Shown here: positions 8,976 to 16,861 of the stretch, piece by piece
Position numbering within the stretch: the first letter of the stretch is position 1
Layout of the letters: the number at the start of each line of letters is the position of its first letter
Source: an uncultured Clostridium sp.
GTDB lineage: Bacteria; Bacillota; Clostridia; Clostridiales; Clostridiaceae
Length of the DNA: 64,000 nucleotides
Assembly (NCBI GenBank): GCA_934755305.1
Contig: CAKVLD010000010.1
Span: 1 to 64,000, forward strand
Reading direction: 5' to 3'
The notes under the pieces: generated by a model
What the model was told of the DNA's origin: nothing
The model's input: the letters and a program-made list of their open reading frames with translations, nothing else
The model's database searches: none
Position numbers and translations under genes: made by a program

Positions 8976-10679
8976 CTAATATGTTAAAAGTTCATCTTCA
9001 ATAATAAAAAATCCCTTTTTCTCTTTATCTATAAAATTAATTATATCATAACTTTCATCTACTAACCCTCTATTATTTAGCTTAAGTAAATACTTCTTAT
9101 TCTTTAACTCTATATAAAAATTTTTTCCTTCCGAATTAATTTCCAACTTATTTAATAGCTTTATTTTTTTAGGAGCTCTAACCCCATCATGTGCTAAGGT
9201 AATTTTTTTTAATTTTGCCATATCTACATTTCTACTATTAGTCACTATTTTTCTTTCCCCTCTATAAGATATTAATAATCCCCCTTCCTTTAAGTAATCT
9301 ACTCTCAAAAAAGGACTATAAATATATATACAAGCTGAAATCATTGCTGCTACTGCTAGAATTCCCATTTTCTTTATTCCCTTACTAATAAAATAAACAC
9401 TAATTAAAGTCATAGTAAATGCCATTATCATACTTTCATTAACTACATAATTAATATTGCTGATATCATAAAAACTATCCATTAGAATATCTAAAATCTT
9501 AATAACATTAATAATTACATAACTGAGAAAATCAAATAAACTACTAATTGAGTATGCCAATATCAATAAGTTTCCTAAAATAATTAGCAAATTTAGCAAA
9601 GGTACAATAATAATATTTCCCAGGAAAAAGCTCACAGAACATTCAGAAAAAGCTATCATAATAATAGGTAAAGTAAAAACTTGTGCTGATAAAGTCACAC
9701 TAATAGTACCTCTAAGATAATTAGGCAGCCTATATAAATTATTGTTAAGCTTTTTTGAAAAAGTAATAATACCTGCACTTGCTAAAAATGATAAGATAAA
9801 GCCTAACTTAAAAGGGGCATATGGTTTAACTAAAGTTATTAATAAACATGCTAAAGCAAGTGCACTTGATGAATTATAATTTCTTCTAAGATTAAAAGAT
9901 ACACTAAGAACCATAATCATTATAAAAGCTCTAATAGAAGAAAAGGCTGCACCTGTTAAAATAATATATACAAATGTACCTATTAAGCTAATATTCTTTC
10001 CAAGAAATTTTTTTATAATTCCATAAACTAATGCAACATGTAATCCTGATACACTTATAGCATGTATAACTCCTAGATTTCTCATTTCTTCTTCATCATA
10101 TTGATCCAAATATTCAGAATATCCAAAAGATACCGAGGTTACTAAAGCACTTTTTCTTTGCCCTAAATTCTCCTTAAGCTTTTTATAAATATTTTCTCTT
10201 ATATCATATAAAAAACTTGTTAAGGTTTTTTTACTCCAATATATCTTATCTATCTTTAATTTTCCTAGAATACCTCTTTCAATATCTTTATCAAAAGTAA
10301 AGTTTCCTTTAAGGCAAAGTTCTTTTCCCAAAGAATCATCTAACCCATCACCTTCTAAGTATATTCTTCTATTTCCCATTTCCCCTACATAGTAATAACT
10401 ACTTTTCTCTGTTACCTTTATCTCTCTATAAAAGCTATCATTACTTTCTAAGTTATAATAATTAACATTATTCAAAATTCCTAAAATAAAAAACATACTT
10501 AATACTAAAGAAAAAATCAAATTAGTATTTAAATATACAAATATTATAAAAAAGCTAGCAGATATACCTGCTAGCCATAAGTAATCATTATATAACCCAT
10601 AAAATATTGAACTAAATACTAATGTTAAAGATATATATACAATAGGATTTTTTACTCCTTCTATATCTTTTATACTCAT
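8976..10679 (-). CDS. comEC: ComEC/Rec2-type DNA-uptake channel lacking the hydrolase domain
   Basis: Polytopic membrane protein (567 residues) of the ComEC family, the channel that passes single-stranded DNA during transformation. The competence domain is clear: the block HAISVSGLHVALVYGIIK around residues 208-225 and multiple hydrophobic helices to about residue 455. Typical Firmicute ComEC proteins reach 700-800 residues because of a C-terminal metallo-beta-lactamase-like domain. Here only about 110 residues follow the last helix and no HxHxDH motif is present. The frame ends cleanly 28 bases before holA, so this is not an obvious frameshift. GAGGTGATT precedes the ATG. It overlaps no neighbour but lies 20 bases after the ATPase-like gene. 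Confidence 0.85.
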   Translation of the reverse strand: MSIKDIEGVKNPIVYISLTLVFSSIFYGLYNDYLWLAGISASFFIIFVYLNTNLIFSLVLSMFFILGILNNVNYYNLESNDSFYREIKVTEKSSYYYVGEMGNRRIYLEGDGLDDSLGKELCLKGNFTFDKDIERGILGKLKIDKIYWSKKTLTSFLYDIRENIYKKLKENLGQRKSALVTSVSFGYSEYLDQYDEEEMRNLGVIHAISVSGLHVALVYGIIKKFLGKNISLIGTFVYIILTGAAFSSIRAFIMIMVLSVSFNLRRNYNSSSALALACLLITLVKPYAPFKLGFILSFLASAGIITFSKKLNNNLYRLPNYLRGTISVTLSAQVFTLPIIMIAFSECSVSFFLGNIIIVPLLNLLIILGNLLILAYSISSLFDFLSYVIINVIKILDILMDSFYDISNINYVVNESMIMAFTMTLISVYFISKGIKKMGILAVAAMISACIYIYSPFLRVDYLKEGGLLISYRGERKIVTNSRNVDMAKLKKITLAHDGVRAPKKIKLLNKLEINSEGKNFYIELKNKKYLLKLNNRGLVDESYDIINFIDKEKKGFFIIEDELLTY

Positions 10680-10699
10680 GGATGAATCACCTCATCCTT

Positions 10700-13192
10700 T
10701 TATTCTTTCCAAGATTTACTTATTAATTCAAATATTATAGATATTATTAATATTCCACACATTATTATAATATTAGTTTGTGTAAATAAATTCATATACG
10801 AAAATACTGATATTCCTAATATCCCAACCCATAACAATAAAGATATAAAAAATAAAGTTGATTCTATATTTATTTCTTTAAAAGATATATTACATTGGAA
10901 TAATACATTTATAAGTAACACTCCTCCAAGTACAGGTAAAATAAATTCATCAACTAACCCTGGATTATAATATATAGCACCTAAAATACAACCTGCATAT
11001 AAAATACTTCTTAATAAAAATCTATTTTCTCTATCCTTTGAGGAATGTATTAATGTTAATGATAATGGAATTCCTAATAACACATTTAAAAGTACTATAG
11101 ATACATAATTAAAACTTGACATTTCAAAAGCTATATTTGTCACATTAATTATAGATAATTCTGTTAATAACAAGGTATAAATAAAAGATTCTATTTTACC
11201 TATTCCTCTATTAAACTTATTAGATACATCAAAAAGATTTAAAAATCCTCTTAGATAATTCTTTTCTATATATATATCTGATGCATTTTTTATTATCTTA
11301 GGAGCATTACCTTTTCCTATTCCAAGCTTTGCTATAGTTAAACTAGGTAAATCACCTAAGCATTCTCCACTAGTTGCAACCTTATAATTATCCTTAACAA
11401 AAAGTCCTACTATTCTAGCTTTAAGTTCTGGATTTACTCTTGAAAATACTCTAGTTTTAGATATTGTATCTATAAGCTCATCCTTATCAAGAGAATATAT
11501 TTCCACTCCAGCTATTACTCTATTATTGCTTCTAATAAGATTAGCCTTCTTAGCTAAAGTTGTTGCTGTTATCTTATTATCCTCAGTAAATATTATAGGA
11601 ATTATTCCCTTAACCTTTAGCTCCTCAATTTCATCATGAATATCATCACTTAGTGGATTTTCCATGGCTACAAGTCCTATAAATACTAAGTTATTTTCAA
11701 CATTTTCTTCTACAGTTGGTGTATAACTAAAGCTTCTATAAGCTACTGCTTGAGTTACTAGCCCTTCTAATGAAAAATTATAATCCATAGCCTTTATCTT
11801 ATCTATATCTTCATTAGTTATTTCTTTTTCAAGACCATCAATCATAATATATTTACATCTATCTAAAATAGCATCAACATTTCCTTTACTATTAGCTCTA
11901 CAACCTTTTCTTGCCTTATTAACAGTAGTTATCATTCTTTTATCAGAATCCATTGGCACTTCAAAAATTCTTCTATTTTCTCTGTCTAATACTTCTTTAT
12001 ATGCCATTTTTCTATCAGCAAACTTTAAATATGCTACTTCAAACAAATCTCCACTAGACTCTTCAGTTTCTCTATTATATTTGGCATCATTACAAAGAAC
12101 TAAAGTTTCTATTAATCTTTTTATTGTAATTTCCTTATTATAAACTATTTCTTTAGCAGTAAAAGCTTTATTATTAACATATAGTTTTTTTACTACCATT
12201 TCCTCTTTAGTTACTGATCCTACTTTATCTAAAAATAGAATTTCTATGTCATTTATAATATCTAAAGTTGACATATTTATTAAATCTATCCCTTTAGATT
12301 TAAGTTCTTTTTTCAGTACAAAGAAATATAAAAATGCTATAACTATCACCGGAGTAACTTCTATTGCAAATAGGGATAGACATAACCTATTAGCTGCTTG
12401 TCCTAAATTCATAGTAGCAAAAAAAGATACTATAGATATTATAAAGAAGATAAACATATATTTGCTCACCTTTTTTTCTAATCTTTTTCCTAAAGTATGC
12501 TTATTATTTTTTGCATCTACTAACATACTAAACATTTTTCCTAGATGAGTTTTTTCACCTATTTCAACTACTATTCCAGAACCTTCTCCTTCTTTTATTA
12601 CAGATCCCTTAAATAGCATATTCTTTGCTTCTTCTACAGATTGAACATTACTATCAATTTTACTATCAAATTTATCTTTTAAGAAATTTTCACCTGTTAT
12701 ATTTTTTTCATCTACCTTTATGTCCTTAGCAGAAATGATTCTGATATCCGCTGATATTAAAGATCCTTTAGAAAATAATACTATATCTCCTTTTACTAAC
12801 TCCTCTGACTTTACTACTTTTTCAACACTATCTCTAAGCACTGTTGTAGTACTATTATTTAACTTTTGCATAAATTTCACTTTATCTGCTTGATTTTTTA
12901 AATGTAGTATTTTTAAGAATAATGATAATATAAAAACTATTAAAGAAATACCGGCTAAAACATATTCTTTAAAGTAGAATAAAATACTTATTATAATTAT
13001 GCTTAAAATAATATGTATACTAAAAAAGCTTTTTGCTAATGAAATTATATTATTACCACTTGGAAAACTTATACTATTGTCTCCAGATGATGTTCTTCTA
13101 AGCTCACATTCCTCTTCTGTTAATCCTCTGTATATATCGCCCTTAAGGATTTCAACAACTTTTTTCCAAGAATTGTTGCTATAAATATTCAA
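10700..13192 (-). CDS. P-type ATPase homologue with degraded catalytic motifs
   Basis: An 830-residue integral membrane protein with the full P2-type architecture (cation-ATPase N domain, actuator, P and N domains, about ten helices). Nearly every catalytic motif is altered. The actuator loop TGES reads TGEN. The phosphorylation motif DKTGT reads DKVGS (Asp322 kept). TM4 PEGL reads EVTP. KGAPE reads SKGNVD, TGD reads TED, and GDGxND reads GECLGD. The frame is intact, so this looks like a pseudoenzyme rather than a decaying gene. I chose the TTG start because GGAGG lies seven bases before it. It sits between spoVAE and comEC, behind its own promoter with 17-bp tandem repeats. Compare the canonical ATPase at 51927-54473. 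Confidence 0.8.
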   Translation of the reverse strand: MNIYSNNSWKKVVEILKGDIYRGLTEEECELRRTSSGDNSISFPSGNNIISLAKSFFSIHIILSIIIISILFYFKEYVLAGISLIVFILSLFLKILHLKNQADKVKFMQKLNNSTTTVLRDSVEKVVKSEELVKGDIVLFSKGSLISADIRIISAKDIKVDEKNITGENFLKDKFDSKIDSNVQSVEEAKNMLFKGSVIKEGEGSGIVVEIGEKTHLGKMFSMLVDAKNNKHTLGKRLEKKVSKYMFIFFIISIVSFFATMNLGQAANRLCLSLFAIEVTPVIVIAFLYFFVLKKELKSKGIDLINMSTLDIINDIEILFLDKVGSVTKEEMVVKKLYVNNKAFTAKEIVYNKEITIKRLIETLVLCNDAKYNRETEESSGDLFEVAYLKFADRKMAYKEVLDRENRRIFEVPMDSDKRMITTVNKARKGCRANSKGNVDAILDRCKYIMIDGLEKEITNEDIDKIKAMDYNFSLEGLVTQAVAYRSFSYTPTVEENVENNLVFIGLVAMENPLSDDIHDEIEELKVKGIIPIIFTEDNKITATTLAKKANLIRSNNRVIAGVEIYSLDKDELIDTISKTRVFSRVNPELKARIVGLFVKDNYKVATSGECLGDLPSLTIAKLGIGKGNAPKIIKNASDIYIEKNYLRGFLNLFDVSNKFNRGIGKIESFIYTLLLTELSIINVTNIAFEMSSFNYVSIVLLNVLLGIPLSLTLIHSSKDRENRFLLRSILYAGCILGAIYYNPGLVDEFILPVLGGVLLINVLFQCNISFKEINIESTLFFISLLLWVGILGISVFSYMNLFTQTNIIIMCGILIISIIFELISKSWKE

Positions 13193-13232
13193 AATGCTTC
13201 CTCCATTCTCAATTAAAATTCTCAACCTTTTT

Positions 13233-13308
13233 ATTATAATATATTATTCCCTATAGTAACAATTTTTTTTGCATAAAATATTTTTTTGCATAAAATATTT
13301 TTTTGCAT
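13233..13308 (-). promoter_or_regulatory. Promoter with upstream 17-bp tandem A-tract repeats
   Basis: Read leftward, TTGTTA (13257-13262) and TATAAT (13233-13238) are spaced by 18 bases, upstream of the ATPase-like gene. Immediately upstream lie two perfect tandem 17-bp units, ATGCAAAAAAATATTTT on the minus strand (13275-13291 and 13292-13308), plus a partial third (13261-13274). Phased A-tracts next to a -35 box could act as an UP-like or curved-DNA element, or as operator iterons. Confidence 0.55.
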
Positions 13309-13337
13309 CATATTCATCATATATTTTTTTACATTAC

Positions 13338-13367
13338 TAAACCTCCAAAAACTAATTTGGAGGTTTT
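13338..13367 (-). terminator. Hairpin after spoVAE
   Basis: AAACCTCC and GGAGGTTT form an 8-bp stem with a 12-base loop. The T run is better on the plus strand than on the minus strand, so termination of the spoVA operon here is probable but not strong. Confidence 0.5.
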
Positions 13368-13380
13368 AAAAGACAACAAT

Positions 13381-13737
13381 CTATTTTTTAGTTTTAGGAT
13401 TAAAAATCAAAGCTGCTAAGTATCCCCAAAATATAGCTGCTGTAATTCCTGCTGCAGTCCCTTTAATACCCCCAGTAAAAGCTCCAAGAAGTCCAACTTC
13501 ATCTACTTCTTTTAAAGCTGATTTTGCCAAACTATTCCCAAAACCAGGTAAAGGCACAGTAGCTCCTGCTCCTGCAAAATCTACTAATTTTTCATAAACT
13601 CCAAAAGCACCTAATACAGCTCCTAAAGTAACAAACATAACTAATATTCTTCCTGGAGTTAACTTAGTTGTATCCATTAAAATTTGACCTACTACGCATA
13701 TTAAGCCTCCAACTATAAAAGCTTTAACAAATTCCAT
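13381..13737 (-). CDS. spoVAE: Stage V sporulation protein AE
   Basis: Small membrane protein (118 residues, SpoVAEb type) of the SpoVA channel, which moves Ca2+-dipicolinate into the forespore and out on germination. Hydrophobic segments lie at about 5-22, 30-50 and 90-112. The GAGATVPLPGFGNSLAKSALKEVDEVGLLG-type region, with GAGATVPLPGFG as its core, mirrors the GAGTVVPITGFSNAVVSPAIEF region of SpoVAC, showing shared ancestry of the two proteins. It is the last gene of spoVAC-spoVAD-spoVAE and follows spoVAD by 16 bases. Expected to be expressed in the forespore under sigma-G. Confidence 0.93.
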   Translation of the reverse strand: MEFVKAFIVGGLICVVGQILMDTTKLTPGRILVMFVTLGAVLGAFGVYEKLVDFAGAGATVPLPGFGNSLAKSALKEVDEVGLLGAFTGGIKGTAAGITAAIFWGYLAALIFNPKTKK

Positions 13738-13753
13738 ATATTTTCCTCCTTAG

Positions 13754-14779
13754 TTATTCCATTTCTATAGATACACCATGAGCTATTCCTGGTATACTTT
13801 CTCCTTGAAGTGAAGATGTAGTACTTAGTAAAGCTCCTGTTGATACTAAAAATATTCTTTTAATTTCTTTTTTCATTAACTTTTTATATAAATAACCACT
13901 AGTTACAACAGCTGAACATCCACAACCACTTCCACCTGCTTCTGTATTTTGTGATTCATCATTAAATATAAGTGCTCCGCAATCCATGTGATTTTTTCTT
14001 ATGTCATATCCATGTTCTAATAATAACTGATCTGTTAATTTCTTTCCCACATTTCCTAAGTCACCAGTAACTATATAATCATAATCTTCTGGTTTTCTTC
14101 CTGAATCTTCAAAATGTCTATAAATGGTATCTACAGCAGCTGGTGCCATTGCAGCTCCCATATTATTCGGATCTTTAATTCCATAATCTTTTACTATTCC
14201 TGTAGTAACATATTTTACTTTAGGATATTCACCTTCATCATATCCTAAAACCATAGCTCCAGAACCAGTTACAGTCCATTGTGCTGTTTTACTCCTTTGA
14301 GAACCATAATCTAAAGGGAACCTAAATTGTCTTTCAGCAGAGCTAAAATGAGAAGATGTAGCTGCTACCACATGATTTGCAAAACCACCATCCATAATTA
14401 TGGAAGCTAAACTTAAAGATTCAGACATAGTAGAACAAGCACCATATAAACCAAAGAATGGTATAGCAAGCTCTCTTGCTGCAAAACTTGAAGACATTAA
14501 TTGATTTAATAAATCTCCTGCAAATAAATAATTTATATCTTTTTCAGTTAATTTAGCTTTTTTTATAGCCCCTGTAATAGCTGTATGAATAAGTTCACTT
14601 TCAGCTTTTTCATAACTAGCTTTTCCACATGTATCATCACTTAAGATAACATCAAAATAATCTTTTATAGGTCCTTCTCCTTCTTTAGGACCTACTACAG
14701 AAAAAGTTGATATTATTTTAGGAGGATTTTTAAGTTCAACAGTTTGTTCCCCTCTTCTTTTTTCGCAATTATTTTCCAT
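13754..14779 (-). CDS. spoVAD: Stage V sporulation protein AD
   Basis: Soluble thiolase-fold protein (341 residues) that binds dipicolinic acid and sits on the outer face of the spore inner membrane as part of the SpoVA complex. Recognisable family blocks are DDTCGKASYEKAE, the active-site-like FGLYGACSTMSESL, FRFPLDYGSQRS and the glycine/cysteine-rich GGSGCGCSAVV. The length agrees with the family (about 338). It lies between spoVAC and spoVAE with 12- and 16-base gaps, so the three are one transcript. Confidence 0.95.
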   Translation of the reverse strand: MENNCEKRRGEQTVELKNPPKIISTFSVVGPKEGEGPIKDYFDVILSDDTCGKASYEKAESELIHTAITGAIKKAKLTEKDINYLFAGDLLNQLMSSSFAARELAIPFFGLYGACSTMSESLSLASIIMDGGFANHVVAATSSHFSSAERQFRFPLDYGSQRSKTAQWTVTGSGAMVLGYDEGEYPKVKYVTTGIVKDYGIKDPNNMGAAMAPAAVDTIYRHFEDSGRKPEDYDYIVTGDLGNVGKKLTDQLLLEHGYDIRKNHMDCGALIFNDESQNTEAGGSGCGCSAVVTSGYLYKKLMKKEIKRIFLVSTGALLSTTSSLQGESIPGIAHGVSIEME

Positions 14780-14791
14780 ATGTAAAACTCC

Positions 14792-15247
14792 TTAAATTAA
14801 ATATTTTATTATGTAATATATTATTCCTATTATTACTGAAGACCCTATACCATATACTAAAACTGGTCCTGCAATAGTAAACATTTTAGCTGCCACACCA
14901 AATATAAAACCTTCTTTTTTAAATTCTATAGCAGGGGATACTACTGCATTTGAAAAACCTGTTATAGGCACTACTGTTCCTGCTCCTGCATATTCTGCTA
15001 TTTTCGCATAAATACCAATACCTGTAAATAAAGCACCTAAAAACACCATTACTATAGCTGTAATTGATGCAATTTCATCTTTAGTGAAATCATAATTTTT
15101 TAAAAACTCAACTACACATTGTCCTATGGTGCAAATTAATCCACCTACCCAAAAAGCTCTAAAACAATTTTTCACATAATTAGGTTTAGGATCTATTGCT
15201 TTAGTTAAAGTCTGAAATTTATCTTGCAATTTTTTTTCTTTAGCCAT
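14792..15247 (-). CDS. spoVAC: Stage V sporulation protein AC
   Basis: Integral membrane protein (151 residues) of the SpoVA dipicolinate channel; the Bacillus homologue acts as a mechanosensitive channel. About four hydrophobic segments are visible (34-52, 62-82, 115-135 and the C-terminal IIGIIYYIIKYLI). The conserved loop GAGTVVPITGFSNAV is present. It is the first gene of the operon; GGAGTGATG lies upstream of the ATG. Confidence 0.95.
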   Translation of the reverse strand: MAKEKKLQDKFQTLTKAIDPKPNYVKNCFRAFWVGGLICTIGQCVVEFLKNYDFTKDEIASITAIVMVFLGALFTGIGIYAKIAEYAGAGTVVPITGFSNAVVSPAIEFKKEGFIFGVAAKMFTIAGPVLVYGIGSSVIIGIIYYIIKYLI

Positions 15248-15279
15248 AAAATCATCACTCCTTCAAATATTACTATCCA

Positions 15280-15310
15280 TAGTATTTGTAGTTTTATTTA
15301 CTAATATTAC
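15280..15310 (-). promoter_or_regulatory. Possible sigma-G-type promoter of the spoVA operon
   Basis: Read leftward, CAAATACTA (15280-15288) resembles the sigma-G -10 element CATAHTA, and GTAATATT (15303-15310) is a loose -35 match. The assignment rests mainly on the known forespore expression of spoVA operons. Confidence 0.3.
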
Positions 15311-15326
15311 TTTATTTTTTAATATA

Positions 15327-15362
15327 AAAGAGCCTAGATTCTTCAAAGTATCTAGACTCATA
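15327..15362. other. Hairpin between spoVAC and the 3D-domain gene
   Basis: GAGCCTAGAT and ATCTAGACTC pair around a loop; the leftward reading is followed by CTTTTATATT, like a terminator, although no gene runs into it from the right. A second small hairpin GGACA-CTTTT-TGTCC lies at 15402-15416, just before the 3D-domain gene, and may be an operator. Neither is explained. Confidence 0.4.
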
Positions 15363-15493
15363 AATTTCAAACGTGAATAAATCCAACAACCTTTTTATAT
15401 TGGACACTTTTTGTCCTTTTCTCTTAAATATGTTATTATAATATATAGTTCCAGAACAAAAGACTATATAAAAAGATGAGTGATGGTGATTAC

Positions 15494-16654
15494 ATGAAAA
15501 AAATACTCTTATTTGTAGCGGGAGTTACTTTTACTATTAATACTTTAATGTATGTAACCTTTGCTACTGATAATAAAGAACTTGAAAATAATAAAGTTCA
15601 ATTTAGCCAAGTTTCTGATGAATTAAAAAAATTGGATGAAGAAATTGCAAATACTAATGCTGAAATTTCAAGTTTAAATAATGAAATATCAAAAAATGAA
15701 AATAATATTTATCAAGTAGAACAAGAAATTCAAAATACTGAAAATAAGATTTCACAATTAGAAGAAGATATTGATAAAAGCGAAAAAGCTCTATCTATAA
15801 GACTTAGAGAAATTTATAAAAGTGGAAGTTTCTCTTCTTTAAATTATATTTCTTTTTTATTCGAATCCAAAGACTTAGGTGATTTTTTTAATAGAATAAC
15901 TGCTTGTAGAGTTGTAATTACACAGGATAAAAAATTAATTTCTGAAATTAATGATAATGTAGCTCTTTTGAATAAAGATAAAGAAAACATAATAAAACAA
16001 AAAGAAACTTTAGTAGCTTTAAATGAAGATACAAAAAGTAAACTTTCAGAAGTTCAAGAAAAAGAAAAATCTTTATCTGATAACAAAGACAAGCTATCTA
16101 CAGAACTTGCAAACTTAAAAGATGCAATAAAAAGGAATGAAGAAACTCTTGTTAGTAAATACATTAATAATATAAATTCTTCATCTGACCTTAATACAAT
16201 AAAAGAATCAGTTAGTATACTTACGGGGTTAGAAGCTCAAGTAACTACTCCAGAAGTAATAGAACAAATTAAAAATTCTATTTCTACAGGAAATAAAAAA
16301 GCGCAAGAAATAGAAGAATCTATGAAAGCACAAACTATTGAATCTACTCCAGCTCCATCTGGAAACTATTTAAAAACATTAACTATGGAAGCTACAGCCT
16401 ATGCTTTGCATTCTACAACTGCTATGGGTATGACACCTGTTAGAAATCCTAATGGTCTTAGTACTGTAGCTGTAGATCCAAGTGTTATCCCTCTTGGAAG
16501 TATAGTATATGTAGAAGGTTATGGACGCGCTATTGCATCAGATACTGGATCTGCTATAAAAAATATGAAAATAGATTTATATATGAATAGCGAAGCTGAT
16601 TGTTTAGCTTTTGGCCGTAAAACTGTTACTGTTCATATAGAATCGTACCCATAA
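15494..16654 (+). CDS. Secreted coiled-coil protein with 3D cell-wall domain
   Basis: 386-residue exported protein likely acting on peptidoglycan. The ATG with GGTGAT five bases upstream is preferred over an in-frame ATG six codons earlier. A signal peptide (residues 1-24) is followed by a long coiled coil of the PcsB/CwlO N-terminal type (about 28-245, rich in E/N/K/I heptads), a linker (about 245-290) and a C-terminal 3D domain (about 295-386). The three aspartates that name the domain are in VAVDPSVIPLG, ASDTGSAIK and KIDLYM, as in MltA/Sps1-like lytic enzymes and resuscitation-promoting-type proteins. The TAY and AMGMTP blocks of the domain are also present. It is monocistronic with a strong terminator. 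Confidence 0.85.
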   Translation: MKKILLFVAGVTFTINTLMYVTFATDNKELENNKVQFSQVSDELKKLDEEIANTNAEISSLNNEISKNENNIYQVEQEIQNTENKISQLEEDIDKSEKALSIRLREIYKSGSFSSLNYISFLFESKDLGDFFNRITACRVVITQDKKLISEINDNVALLNKDKENIIKQKETLVALNEDTKSKLSEVQEKEKSLSDNKDKLSTELANLKDAIKRNEETLVSKYINNINSSSDLNTIKESVSILTGLEAQVTTPEVIEQIKNSISTGNKKAQEIEESMKAQTIESTPAPSGNYLKTLTMEATAYALHSTTAMGMTPVRNPNGLSTVAVDPSVIPLGSIVYVEGYGRAIASDTGSAIKNMKIDLYMNSEADCLAFGRKTVTVHIESYP

Positions 16655-16666
16655 ATAAAATCTAGG

Positions 16667-16712
16667 AAATCCTAATATATTTAAGTAAAAGTTAAATATA
16701 TTAGGATTTTTT
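16667..16712 (+). terminator. Terminator of the 3D-domain gene
   Basis: AAATCCTAATATATTTAA pairs with TTAAATATATTAGGATTT, followed by a T run. Confidence 0.9.
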
Positions 16713-16861
16713 CATTATACTAAATAATATTTTTATAAACATTATCAAAAAATTCATACCCTCAACTAATAATATTATGCATATAAACTAATATTATTAT
16801 TTTCTTCATAATGGTATAATATGTAAAACTACACTATCACTATACTAAAGGAGGTTTCTTA

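Noticed and set aside
13275..13308. Possible CRISPR-like array
   Set aside because: The 17-bp units are directly tandem without spacers and there are no cas genes in the window.
15412..15451. Sigma-A promoter for the 3D-domain gene
   Set aside because: TTGTCC and TATAAT are visible, but their spacing (20 bases) is too long for a confident call.
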